Source: DASPTH01 sp046727575 (GTDB lineage: Bacteria; Actinomycetota; Acidimicrobiia; IMCC26256; DASPTH01). From it: a DNA stretch of 8,523 nucleotides. Where the stretch lies: positions 1-8,523 of the forward strand of contig JBKPCV010000048.1 in assembly GCA_046727575.1 (NCBI GenBank). Direction: 5' to 3'. The notes under the pieces are model-generated. The model was not told the origin of the DNA and made no database searches. It saw only the letters and a program-made list of their open reading frames with translations. Made by a program: the position numbers and the translations under genes. Shown piece by piece: positions 1-6,755 of the stretch. Every line of letters begins with the position of its first letter. Position 1 is the stretch's first letter.

Positions 1-528
1 GTCGGGACCCAAGCGGCGCTCGCGCTCGTCGTGCCACGCTGCGTCCGACCGGGAATACCGATGCTGGGCGAGCCCCCGTCTCCCGCTGAGATCTGGCAAC
101 AGGTACCGCTGCCCCGGGCGCACGTGCACGCCAGTCCGCCCGGCACTTCCGCCTGGCCCGGGATCACGAGGCTCGCCTCGTTGTTCTGGGGCGATCACGT
201 GGGCGACGCGGCAGCGCGCGTCTCGCTGCGAGGGTTCGACGTCAACGTCGTCGCCCATCCGATCGCGTATGCGTGGTCGTTCGGCGACGGCACGACGACG
301 GTGGGGTCGAACCCCGGGAGCGCGGCGGTTGCGATCCCTGCGACGTTTCAGCGCCGCGGCGACTACGCCGTCGACCTCTACGTCGTCTGGGAAGGGCATG
401 CACAGGTCTCGTTTGCCGGCGTCCGCATCGCCGACGAGGATCTCGGGACGGTCACGTTGTCGGAGCGCACCGCGTACCACGTCGCCGAGATCCGTGCGCT
501 GCTGCGCACCACTGCGGGTCGCGGGTAA
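1..528 (+). CDS. PKD-domain protein, probably exported (5' partial)
   Basis: The reading frame is open to the left window edge, so the true start lies outside; GTG 31 is only the first internal start codon. The C-terminal half carries a PKD-like beta-sandwich signature: the WSFGDGT motif at bases 274-294, followed by a GDYAVDLYVVW strand typical of the end of a PKD repeat. Upstream is a proline-rich stretch with a PSPAEIWQQVPLP segment and an SPPGTSAWPG segment. I recognise this architecture (proline-rich linker, 'PAEvW..vPLP', then one PKD domain) from short secreted actinobacterial proteins of unknown function. PKD domains are usually extracellular and mediate protein or carbohydrate contacts. 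No catalytic residues are visible. Any signal peptide would lie before the window. It ends 74 nt before the stress-protein gene and shows no obvious functional link to it. PKD assignment is fairly sure; export is inferred from the family. Confidence 0.75.
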   Translation, partial: VGTQAALALVVPRCVRPGIPMLGEPPSPAEIWQQVPLPRAHVHASPPGTSAWPGITRLASLFWGDHVGDAAARVSLRGFDVNVVAHPIAYAWSFGDGTTTVGSNPGSAAVAIPATFQRRGDYAVDLYVVWEGHAQVSFAGVRIADEDLGTVTLSERTAYHVAEIRALLRTTAGRG

Positions 529-534
529 CGTCCC

Positions 535-576
535 CCGCGGCCGCGGAAGGCGCGATGATCGTCAGGCGCGGCCGCG
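535..576. repeat. Repeated 10-nt palindrome (possible stem-loop) upstream of the stress-protein gene
   Basis: The 10-mer CGCGGCCGCG occurs at 536-545 and again at 567-576. The first copy sits inside a 12-nt perfect palindrome at 535-546. Each copy is its own reverse complement, so the pair is both a direct and an inverted repeat. The RNA could fold as two small hairpins or as one 10-bp stem with a 21-nt loop. It lies between the PKD gene stop (528) and the Shine-Dalgarno of the next gene (592-595). No U-run follows, so a classical intrinsic terminator is not supported. In DNA this GC-rich, part of the signal may be chance. Confidence 0.35.
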
Positions 577-591
577 ACGAGCCGTACCAGC

Positions 592-595
592 GGAG
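592..595 (+). promoter_or_regulatory. Ribosome binding site (GGAG) fixing the stress-protein start
   Basis: GGAG lies 7 nt upstream of ATG 603. The open frame extends back to about 273, but only from ATG 603 does the protein begin with the universal-stress-protein fold (MFKTIVVGTDGS). The site therefore decides the start and excludes the long N-terminal extension. Confidence 0.65.
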
Positions 596-602
596 TAGCG
601 CC

Positions 603-1055
603 ATGTTCAAGACGATCGTCGTGGGGACGGACGGGAGCGAGCGTGCGACGCAGGCGGTACAGATCGCAGCCGACCTCGCCGCGAGGCAGGACGGTGCGAC
701 CTTGCACATCGTGAGCGTCCAGAAGCCCATCGCCGCAACACTCGGCAGCTCGGAGATGGCGGTCGCGGGCTCGGCGGCAGCGGCGATGGAGTGGGAAGAG
801 GACGCGCGGCACAACCTCGAGGGCACCTTGGAGCAGTCGGCGCGCGACGCGGCACGAGAAGGGGTCACGGTGGAGACACACGCGCGCTTCGGCAGCCCTG
901 CTGAAGTGCTGTGCGACCTCGCGACGCACCTGCACGCCGACCTCATCGTGGTGGGCAACCGCGGCATGCAGGGCGGGCGGCGGTTCCTCGGCAGCGTCCC
1001 CAACACGGTGTCGCATCATTCGCCGTGCAGTGTCCTCATCGCCGATACCCAGTAG
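603..1055 (+). CDS. Universal stress protein, UspA family, single domain
   Basis: A 150-residue cytoplasmic protein, the normal length for one Usp domain. The first strand and loop (IVVGTDGS, residues 5-12) place Asp10 where the family contacts the nucleotide. The C-terminal nucleotide-binding loop is present as G118-x2-G121-x8-G130-S131, followed by VPNTVSHHSPCSVLI. The classical ATP-binding Usp loop is G-x2-G-x9-G-(S/T). The one-residue-shorter RRFLGSVPN version is, as far as I recall, common in actinobacterial Usp proteins, so ATP binding remains likely. Known members bind ATP and support survival in stationary phase, hypoxia or other stress; the role here is not known. The start is ATG 603 with GGAG 7 nt upstream. 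The next gene begins 15 nt downstream, so co-transcription with the membrane protein is possible although no functional link is obvious. Confidence 0.93.
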   Translation: MFKTIVVGTDGSERATQAVQIAADLAARQDGATLHIVSVQKPIAATLGSSEMAVAGSAAAAMEWEEDARHNLEGTLEQSARDAAREGVTVETHARFGSPAEVLCDLATHLHADLIVVGNRGMQGGRRFLGSVPNTVSHHSPCSVLIADTQ

Positions 1056-1070
1056 CGACTCCGTGATCGC

Positions 1071-2528
1071 ATGACGAGCGCGACGCGGACGGTGACCGCG
1101 TCGACCGGTCAGCGTTCGCGGCGGGGGCCTGCTCGAACGCTCATCGGCATCTTCCGCGATCCGCGGCAGACCTTCGTCGTGCTCGCGGTGCTGGTCGGCG
1201 GCTATCTCGTGTTCGCCGTCCCCTACTTCGGTGGCATCGACGAGCCCGCGCACTTCTATCGCTCGTACCAGATCTCGACCGGACAGCTCGTGCCCGAGAA
1301 GATCGCGGGCTCCCAGTTCAGCGGGGCGTGTGTATCCCGCGATCTTGTGAGGGAAGTGTCGGGTTACCAGCGCGCGTACTTCGAGCACCTCGTCGCGCTC
1401 GCGCCGGGGGGTTTCACGAAGCTCCCGCAGGCCCCGGGCCGGCAAGCGCCGCGGTGTTCCTCAGCCGACGAACGGCCCGTGACCTTCTCGACGTTCGGTT
1501 CGCCGGTGCCGTACGCGCCCCAGGCCGCCACGGTCTTCGTGGCACGGGAGCTGGGTGCGGGAGCGGGCGCGATGCTCGTCGCCGGCCGCATCGTGCTCCT
1601 CGGCGTCTACGTCGCGTTGATCGCGGTCGCGGTCTGCCGCACACGGAGAGCGCGGTGGGCGTTCGTCGCGACGGCGCTGATCCCGGTCGCGGTCTTCCAG
1701 TCGGCGTCGTCGTTGTCACCCGATGCGATGACCACCGCGGTGGCCCTCCTCGTGGTGTCGTCCGCGCTGCGAGCCCTCGACCCACCCGACGGTGCGACGG
1801 TCAAGGGTCTGGTCATCGAAGCGGCGGTGCTCAGCACGTTGCTCGGGATGTGCAAGCCGGCGTACGTGGTCGTCGCCGGTTGCTACCTCCTCCCGCTCCT
1901 CGGTCCACGCGAGCGACAGGCCCGCCTCTGGGCGCTGGCGCCCGCGGCTGGACTGGGCGTGATCGTGACCCTGGTGTGGAACGAGATCGTGGGCGACCTG
2001 TGGCGTAGCGACGCTGTTTTCTTCGGCATCCGGCCCGACCCGGACGGGCGCAAGCACGATCTGTTCACCGCGCCGTGGCACTTCGTCGCCGACGCGGCCC
2101 GCACGATCCCCGACCAGTTCTGGGACTGGCTGAAGGGGCTGTGGGGCGTGGGCCCTTCCGTCACGCACTGGCCGGCTCTGCTCATCGTGAGCGCGGTCGT
2201 GCTGTTCGTGCTCCTCTCGATCCAGCACGACCGGCGTGAACCGGCCGCACTCGACTGGTCGCAGCGCGGGCTGCTGATGGTGCTGTTCGTCATCGGCATG
2301 ACGCTCGTCTTCGCGGCGATCTGGATCTACTGGACCACGCCGGGTGACGACGTCATCAGCGGGCTCCAGGCGCGTTACTTCGTGCCGCTGCTCGTGCTGC
2401 TGCCCGTGGCCGCCGGGACTCCGGCCGTGCGGTGGCTCGGGGCGCGTGACGCACGGCTCCCGCTCGCGGTTTTGCTCGTGCCGTTCTTCGTGGTGTTCGT
2501 GGTCTCGGTGACGTTCCGCATGCACTGA
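1071..2528 (+). CDS. DUF2142 polytopic membrane protein, candidate GT-C-like glycosyltransferase
   Basis: A 485-residue integral membrane protein. An Arg-rich cytoplasmic N-terminus (residues 1-33) precedes the first membrane segment (about 35-53). The first outside loop carries the DUF2142 hallmark GIDEPAHFYRSYQ (D57, E58, H61). Further hallmarks are SSLSPDAMTT (S216-P217-D218), a CKPAYVVV segment, and LQARYFVPLLVLLP (Q433, R435, F437). I count roughly ten hydrophobic segments. An acidic pair in the first extracytoplasmic loop of a multi-pass protein is typical of GT-C enzymes that use polyprenyl-phosphate sugars. DUF2142 proteins are often found in cell-envelope polysaccharide loci, but no reaction is established to my knowledge. 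Cys87 and Cys129 both fall in the long loop after the first membrane segment and could form a disulfide. The start is ATG 1071, 15 nt after the stress-protein stop, with no convincing Shine-Dalgarno. Family call is confident; activity is inference. Confidence 0.85.
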   Translation: MTSATRTVTASTGQRSRRGPARTLIGIFRDPRQTFVVLAVLVGGYLVFAVPYFGGIDEPAHFYRSYQISTGQLVPEKIAGSQFSGACVSRDLVREVSGYQRAYFEHLVALAPGGFTKLPQAPGRQAPRCSSADERPVTFSTFGSPVPYAPQAATVFVARELGAGAGAMLVAGRIVLLGVYVALIAVAVCRTRRARWAFVATALIPVAVFQSASSLSPDAMTTAVALLVVSSALRALDPPDGATVKGLVIEAAVLSTLLGMCKPAYVVVAGCYLLPLLGPRERQARLWALAPAAGLGVIVTLVWNEIVGDLWRSDAVFFGIRPDPDGRKHDLFTAPWHFVADAARTIPDQFWDWLKGLWGVGPSVTHWPALLIVSAVVLFVLLSIQHDRREPAALDWSQRGLLMVLFVIGMTLVFAAIWIYWTTPGDDVISGLQARYFVPLLVLLPVAAGTPAVRWLGARDARLPLAVLLVPFFVVFVVSVTFRMH

Positions 2529-2539
2529 GGCGTGCCTGG

Positions 2540-2545
2540 TACAAC
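2540..2545 (+). promoter_or_regulatory. Weak -10-like element TACAAC before the GT39-like gene
   Basis: TACAAC lies 12 nt after the DUF2142 stop and 9 nt before the in-frame ATC codon at 2554, the spacing expected for a leaderless or near-leaderless transcript. The last base is C rather than the T of the TANNNT consensus, and I see no good -35 element. It is noted mainly because the downstream gene lacks an ordinary start codon in this region. Confidence 0.2.
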
Positions 2546-2613
2546 GTGGCCGCATCGTCGAAGTCAGGCCGCGCTCGCGCGCCCGGACCACGCGCTTCTG
2601 GTCGGCGCTGCTG

Positions 2614-3876
2614 TTGATCGTCCTCGGCGCGCTGGCGCTGCGGGTCGGCTACGTGCTGTTGGCCAAGCTCGACGAGCCCCGCAAGGGTGACCAGATCTAC
2701 TACAACGTCGCCGCCAACCAGCTCGCGCGGGGGGAGTGGTTCACCGACCCGCGCGACGGATCCCAGACCGCGCAGCACCCGCCGCTCACCGCGCTCGCGC
2801 TCGCACCCACGTCGTGGGTGAACGAGCAGTTCGACCACGGGGGAAGCCACGTGCTGTCCCAGCGCCTCACGATGACCGTGTTCGGGGCTGGTGTCGTCGT
2901 GCTGATCGCGCTCGTGGCGCGCACCGTCGCGAGCGACCGTGCGGCACTCGCCGCCGCCGCGATCGCCGCGCTGTACCCGAATCTCTGGATGAACGACGGT
3001 CTGATCATGTCGGAGACGCTCGCCACCGGCACGGTCGCGCTCGCCATCCTCCTCGCATACCGCCTCGCGCGCGCACCGACCTGGCGGTACGCGGCGTGGG
3101 TCGGCGCGGCGATCGGCCTTGCGATCCTCGCGCGCGCCGAGCTCGGCCTCCTGCTGCTCTTCATGGTGCTGCCCCTCTGCCTCTTCGCTCGCGCGCTGCC
3201 GTTCGCGCGGCAGATGCTCGTATTCGTGGTTGCGTGCGTCGCTGCGCTCGCCGTCGTGAGCCCCTGGCTGATCGCCAACCTCACGCGCTTCGACGAGCCG
3301 GTGCTCTTCTCGACCAACGACGGACTCACGATCTGCGGGGCCAACAACGACCGCTCGTATTACGGCGACGGCACGGGTCTCTGGGCGAACCAGGATTGCG
3401 GCGCGTACCTCCGACCGCTGCGCGAGCTCGGCCTCGAGGCCTCGACACTCTCCAACGATCTCCGCGACCGGGGCATCGAGTACATGACCGACCACCTTGC
3501 CCGGCTCCCGGTCGTGGTCGCGGCGCGTGTCGCCCGGGTCTGGAGCGTGTACGCCCCCGGCTACATGGCCGACTACAACCACGGCGAAGGCCGCGAGATC
3601 TGGGCGTCATGGTTGGGTTTTGCGACGTTCTGGCTGCTCGTTCCGTTCACGATCGCCGGTGCGGTGATCCTGCGCCGTCGTAAGGTGCCGCTCACCCCCC
3701 TCGTCGCACAGGTCGTCTTGGTGACCGTCACGGCCGCGGTCATCTACGGGCTCGTGCGGTTTCGTACGCCTGCCGAGGTCAGCATCGTCGTGCTTGCCGC
3801 GGTCGCCGTGGATCGGCTCGTCGGGCACGCCCGCAAGCGACGTCGGGCGGTGGCGGTGCCGGTCCCCGTCCGGTGA
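2614..3876 (+). CDS. GT39/PMT_2-like membrane glycosyltransferase (start uncertain, probably upstream)
   Basis: Probably transfers a sugar from a polyprenyl-phosphate donor on the outer face of the membrane, by analogy with ArnT/PMT_2-type GT-C enzymes. Seen, numbered from TTG 2614: the first outside loop has G25-D26-Q27, with Asp in the position of the catalytic acidic residue, and an H55-P56-P57 motif; LYP at 120-122; an SETLATG segment with E134; alternating hydrophobic helices; and a late VRFRTPAE motif (R382, R384, P386, E388) like the R-Y-R-x-P-x-E signature near the C-terminus of the family. Cys241 and Cys262 flank an exoplasmic SYYGDG loop and may pair. The frame is open back to TGA 2509. 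TTG 2614 is the only ATG/GTG/TTG available and cuts into the first helix, whereas the in-frame sequence before it is Arg-rich and then hydrophobic (TTRFWSALLL), as expected of a true N-terminus. The real start is therefore likely near 2554. The stop overlaps the possible GTG 3873 of the next frame by 4 nt. Acceptor and sugar are unknown. Confidence 0.82.
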   Translation: MIVLGALALRVGYVLLAKLDEPRKGDQIYYNVAANQLARGEWFTDPRDGSQTAQHPPLTALALAPTSWVNEQFDHGGSHVLSQRLTMTVFGAGVVVLIALVARTVASDRAALAAAAIAALYPNLWMNDGLIMSETLATGTVALAILLAYRLARAPTWRYAAWVGAAIGLAILARAELGLLLLFMVLPLCLFARALPFARQMLVFVVACVAALAVVSPWLIANLTRFDEPVLFSTNDGLTICGANNDRSYYGDGTGLWANQDCGAYLRPLRELGLEASTLSNDLRDRGIEYMTDHLARLPVVVAARVARVWSVYAPGYMADYNHGEGREIWASWLGFATFWLLVPFTIAGAVILRRRKVPLTPLVAQVVLVTVTAAVIYGLVRFRTPAEVSIVVLAAVAVDRLVGHARKRRRAVAVPVPVR

Positions 3877-3894
3877 TGCCTCATCCCCGGGCCG

Positions 3895-3900
3895 TACACT
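3895..3900 (+). promoter_or_regulatory. Candidate -10 promoter element TACACT before the flavoprotein gene
   Basis: TACACT fits the actinobacterial TANNNT -10 consensus and lies just after the stop of the GT39-like gene. A start site about 7 nt downstream would give a leader of roughly 68 nt before GTG 3975. The following bases (CTCGG) match those after the -10-like TAGACT at 7909, giving two 11-mers that differ at one position. No convincing -35 box is visible. If real, it would give the flavoprotein-acyltransferase-GT2-DUF2304 unit its own promoter. Confidence 0.35.
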
Positions 3901-3959
3901 CTCGGGGCGCGGGCCTCAGGGCGACGGCCGGCGTCGTCCCGCCGCACCCACGCAGCACT

Positions 3960-3963
3960 GGAG
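3960..3963 (+). promoter_or_regulatory. Ribosome binding site (GGAG) supporting GTG 3975
   Basis: GGAG lies 11 nt upstream of GTG 3975, a slightly long but workable spacing. It favours this start over the overlapping GTG 3873, which would add 34 residues of Pro/Arg-rich sequence with no family match that I can see. Confidence 0.45.
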
Positions 3964-3974
3964 CACCGCTTGTC

Positions 3975-5474
3975 GTGACGGATACCGACCTCCAGCCCGA
4001 GACCGTGCAATCCGGCGGCACGCCCGACGTCGTGATCATCGGGGCAGGTCCCGCTGGTCTCACGGCCGCGTACATGCTCACGAAGCGCGGGGTGGCCCCC
4101 ACGGTGCTCGAGGCCGACACCGTCGTCGGCGGCATCAGTCGCACCGCTACGCGCGACGGGTGGCGCTTCGACATCGGTGGCCACCGCTTCTTCACCAAGG
4201 TGAAGCCAGTCGAGGACCTCTGGTTCGAGATTCTCGGCAAGGACGACTTCCTGCGCCGGCCGCGACTCAGCCGCATCTACTACCGCAAGAAGTTCTACGA
4301 CTACCCGATCGTCGCGTCGAATGCGCTCAAGAACCTCGGGATCATCGAAGCGACGCGCTGCATGTTGTCGTACGCGTGGGTGCGCATCCACCCACCGAAG
4401 GACACGGCGACGCTCGAAGGTTTTGTCGCGAGCCGGTTCGGATGGCGCCTCTACGAGCACTTCTTCAAGACCCAGAGCGAGAAGGTCTGGGGCGTGCCGT
4501 GCACCGAGATCCAGGCCGACTGGGGCGCGCAGCGGATCAAGAACCTGTCGATCGCCCGTGCCGTGGTCGAAGCGCTCACGCCGAAGAAGATCCGTCAACG
4601 GCGGAGCAAGGGCAAGCAGGTCACCAGCCTCATCGAGGAGTTCAACTACCCGAAGTACGGCCCCGGAATGATGTGGGAGCGCTGCACGGAGCTGGTCACG
4701 GCCCGGGGCACGAAGGTCATCTTCGACTCGACCGTCACGAAGATCGAGCACGAGAAGGGCCGGGCCACCGCGGTCACCGCGCTCACGGACGGCGTGCCCA
4801 ACCGGTACGAGTGCACGCACGTGATCTCGTCGATGCCGATCAGCGCGCTGCTACGGGCCATGGACCCGCCGGTGCCGGCCGCTGTCCTCGCGGCCGCTGA
4901 TTCCCTGCGTTACCGCGACTTCATCACCGTCGCGCTCGTCATACCGGAGGAGGACGGCTTCCCCGACAACTGGATCTACATCAACGATGCGAGCGTGAAG
5001 GTCGGGCGGATCCAGAACTTCGGCCGCTGGTCGCCCTACCTCGTGAAGGACGGCCGTACGTGCCTCGGTCTCGAGCTGTTCGTCAACGAGGGCGACGAGT
5101 GGTGGACGATGGCCGACGAGGATCTCATCTCCACCGGCAAGCGCGAGCTCGAGCAAATCGGGCTCGTCCCCGCGTCACGCGTGGAGTCGGGGTACGTCGT
5201 GCGGATGCCGAAGGCGTACCCGTTCTACGACGCGCACTACAAGGAGAACGTAGCCAAGCTCGCGGGTTGGCTCGAGGCACACACGCCCAATGTGTATCCC
5301 GTCGGCCGGAATGGCATGCACCGGTACAACAACCAGGACCACTCGATGTTCACCGCGATGCTGTCGGTGGAGAACATCTTCGGCGCCGACCACGACGTCT
5401 GGTCGGTGAACGTCGAGGAGGAGTACCACGAGGAGAGGGCGGCCGACGACTCCGAGGACGAGCCGCGAGGCTGA
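3975..5474 (+). CDS. FAD-dependent oxidoreductase, UDP-galactopyranose-mutase-like
   Basis: A 499-residue soluble flavoprotein from GTG 3975. The N-terminal Rossmann FAD site is DVVIIGAGPAGL (G23, G25, G28), with Glu46 at the end of the second strand to hold the ribose and GGISRT at 52-57. The segment FDIGGHRFF (65-73) resembles the G-x-H-x-F segment of UDP-galactopyranose mutase, and further UGM-like blocks follow: YDYPIVASNALKNL (108-121) and EKVWGVPCTEI starting at 169. The C-terminal FAD-closing motif is GRNGMHRYNNQDHSM (444-458), with an acidic tail after it. Proteins of this group are usually annotated NAD(P)/FAD-dependent oxidoreductase or amine oxidase/protoporphyrinogen-oxidase-like. 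True UGM converts UDP-galactopyranose to UDP-galactofuranose. This protein is longer (UGM is about 370-400 residues), so it may act on another nucleotide sugar or lipid-linked sugar. Its stop is 1 nt before the acyltransferase start, placing it in a glycan operon. The alternative start GTG 3873 (4-nt overlap with the previous gene) is possible. Confidence 0.85.
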   Translation: MTDTDLQPETVQSGGTPDVVIIGAGPAGLTAAYMLTKRGVAPTVLEADTVVGGISRTATRDGWRFDIGGHRFFTKVKPVEDLWFEILGKDDFLRRPRLSRIYYRKKFYDYPIVASNALKNLGIIEATRCMLSYAWVRIHPPKDTATLEGFVASRFGWRLYEHFFKTQSEKVWGVPCTEIQADWGAQRIKNLSIARAVVEALTPKKIRQRRSKGKQVTSLIEEFNYPKYGPGMMWERCTELVTARGTKVIFDSTVTKIEHEKGRATAVTALTDGVPNRYECTHVISSMPISALLRAMDPPVPAAVLAAADSLRYRDFITVALVIPEEDGFPDNWIYINDASVKVGRIQNFGRWSPYLVKDGRTCLGLELFVNEGDEWWTMADEDLISTGKRELEQIGLVPASRVESGYVVRMPKAYPFYDAHYKENVAKLAGWLEAHTPNVYPVGRNGMHRYNNQDHSMFTAMLSVENIFGADHDVWSVNVEEEYHEERAADDSEDEPRG

Positions 5475-5475
5475 C

Positions 5476-6753
5476 GTGACCTCGGCTGCGGCACCGTCGG
5501 ACATCGGCGCGGCGGGCTTCGAGTCGGGAAGGACCCTTCACTTCCCCTGCTTCGACGCGTTCCGCTTCTTCGCGATGACGATGGTGCTGCTGGTCCACGC
5601 CACGTTCGCGACCACGCCATGGGTGCAGGAGCACGTGCCCAACTGGCTCCGCGCCGTGCTCGAGCGGATGGACGTGGGCGTCGCGGTCTTCTTCGTGATC
5701 TCGGGATTCCTGTTGTTCCGCCCCTTCGTCGCGCGCCAGCTCGACGGGAAGCCGCCGGTTCGTGTTCGCACCTTCCTCCGGCGACGCGTGCTGCGCGTGA
5801 TCCCGGGCTACTGGTTTGCCCTCACCGTGTGCGTCGTGTTCCTCGGACAACTGCTCGGCAGCGTGAAGAACGCGTTCTTGTACTACTTCCTGCTCTTCCC
5901 GTTCGCGACCGAAGACGTCGCCCTCGGCGGGGCCCGAGGCCGTACCGAGGGCGACTACGCGATCCCGCAGGCGTGGAGCCTCACGGCCGAGTTCGTCTTC
6001 TATCTGATGCTCCCGCTCCTCGCGCTCTGGCTCATCCGGCTCGGTGCGCGCCGATCGCAAGCGATCCAGGTACGGAACGCACTGCTCGTCGCGCTCGCGC
6101 TTTACCTCTTCGGGCAGCTCTTCCGCGTCTACTTCCTCACCGCGCACCCGTCGTGGGAGCGGGTAGCGACGATCTGGCCGCCGAACTGGGTCGACTTCTT
6201 CGCCGTCGGCATGGCGATGGCGAGCTTCAGCGCGTGGGAGCACGCCAGCGGGCGGCTCCCGCGCTTCTTCCAGTTCCTCGGTGACCATCCGGTCGTGTCG
6301 TGGATCGCGGCGGCGGGGGTCGGCGTCGTGTGCTGTTCCTTCCGTGCCCCGATCGAGCCCGGTCACTACGGCGCCGAGTACTGGTTCCGCTGGTTCCTGT
6401 TCGGGATCTTCGCCTTCTTCCTCCTCGCCCCGGCGATGTTCGGCGACCAGAACAAAGGCCGCGCACGCAAGGTTCTGGCGAGCCGACCGCTGGTATTCCT
6501 CGGCACGGTGTCGCTCGGCTTCTACTTGTTCCATCTCGCAGTCATGAGGAACGTCCAGGAGTGGCTCTCGAGCGACGGTAAGGCCTTCTTCAACGGAAGC
6601 CTGCCCACGGTGTTCGGGCTCACCTTCGTCGGATCGATTGCGCTCGCCATCGTCAGCTACCTCATCGTCGAACGGCCGTTTCTCCGGATGAAGGACCGTT
6701 CGCTGACGTCGATCGTGCGGCGCCAGCCCGCGGACGTGACGACGAGACAGTAA
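5476..6753 (+). CDS. Acyltransferase family 3 (AT3) membrane protein
   Basis: A 425-residue multi-pass membrane protein that probably transfers an acyl group (acetyl in the best-known relatives) to a sugar of an envelope glycan. The AT3 signature is clear: FDAFRFFAMTMVLLVHA carries the R-x10-H pair (R30, H41) implicated in acyl transfer, followed by GVAVFFVISGFLLFRPF. RTFLRRRVLRVIPGYW is the usual basic cytoplasmic loop, QAWSLTAEFVFYLMLP matches the conserved SL..E..FY block, and LGFYLFHLAVM the late helix. About ten hydrophobic segments fill the length. There is no C-terminal SGNH domain, so this is the stand-alone form. The start GTG 5476 follows the flavoprotein stop by 1 nt and the stop precedes the GT2 start by 2 nt, so translation is probably coupled. 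Acceptor and acyl donor cannot be inferred. Confidence 0.92.
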   Translation: MTSAAAPSDIGAAGFESGRTLHFPCFDAFRFFAMTMVLLVHATFATTPWVQEHVPNWLRAVLERMDVGVAVFFVISGFLLFRPFVARQLDGKPPVRVRTFLRRRVLRVIPGYWFALTVCVVFLGQLLGSVKNAFLYYFLLFPFATEDVALGGARGRTEGDYAIPQAWSLTAEFVFYLMLPLLALWLIRLGARRSQAIQVRNALLVALALYLFGQLFRVYFLTAHPSWERVATIWPPNWVDFFAVGMAMASFSAWEHASGRLPRFFQFLGDHPVVSWIAAAGVGVVCCSFRAPIEPGHYGAEYWFRWFLFGIFAFFLLAPAMFGDQNKGRARKVLASRPLVFLGTVSLGFYLFHLAVMRNVQEWLSSDGKAFFNGSLPTVFGLTFVGSIALAIVSYLIVERPFLRMKDRSLTSIVRRQPADVTTRQ

Positions 6754-6755
6754 CC

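Noticed and set aside
273..602. N-terminal extension of the universal stress protein back to 273
   Set aside because: The extension is Arg-rich and out of frame with the PKD gene it overlaps. ATG 603 has a proper Shine-Dalgarno and starts exactly at the Usp fold.
954..995. Universal stress protein with a broken ATP loop
   Set aside because: The loop is one residue shorter than G-x2-G-x9-G-S, but the RRFLGSVPN form is, to my knowledge, common in actinobacterial members, so it is not a defect.
378..1445. Minus-strand open frame (355 codons) across the PKD, stress-protein and DUF2142 genes
   Set aside because: Covers three separate + strand genes and their junctions, with Arg/His/Asp-rich composition and no domain signal.
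2356..3582. Long minus-strand open frame (408 codons) opposite the DUF2142 and GT39-like genes
   Set aside because: It is rich in Arg, Glu, His and Asp with no recognisable motif, and spans the junction of two well-supported + strand genes. High-GC codon use on the + strand removes stops from the opposite strand.
3744..4820. Minus-strand open frame (358 codons) opposite the GT39-like and flavoprotein genes
   Set aside because: Antisense to the conserved FAD-binding and UGM-like blocks; composition typical of a shadow frame.
5350..6534. Long minus-strand open frame (394 codons) opposite the flavoprotein end and the acyltransferase
   Set aside because: Highly charged low-complexity translation antisense to an unmistakable AT3 membrane protein; a GC-bias shadow.
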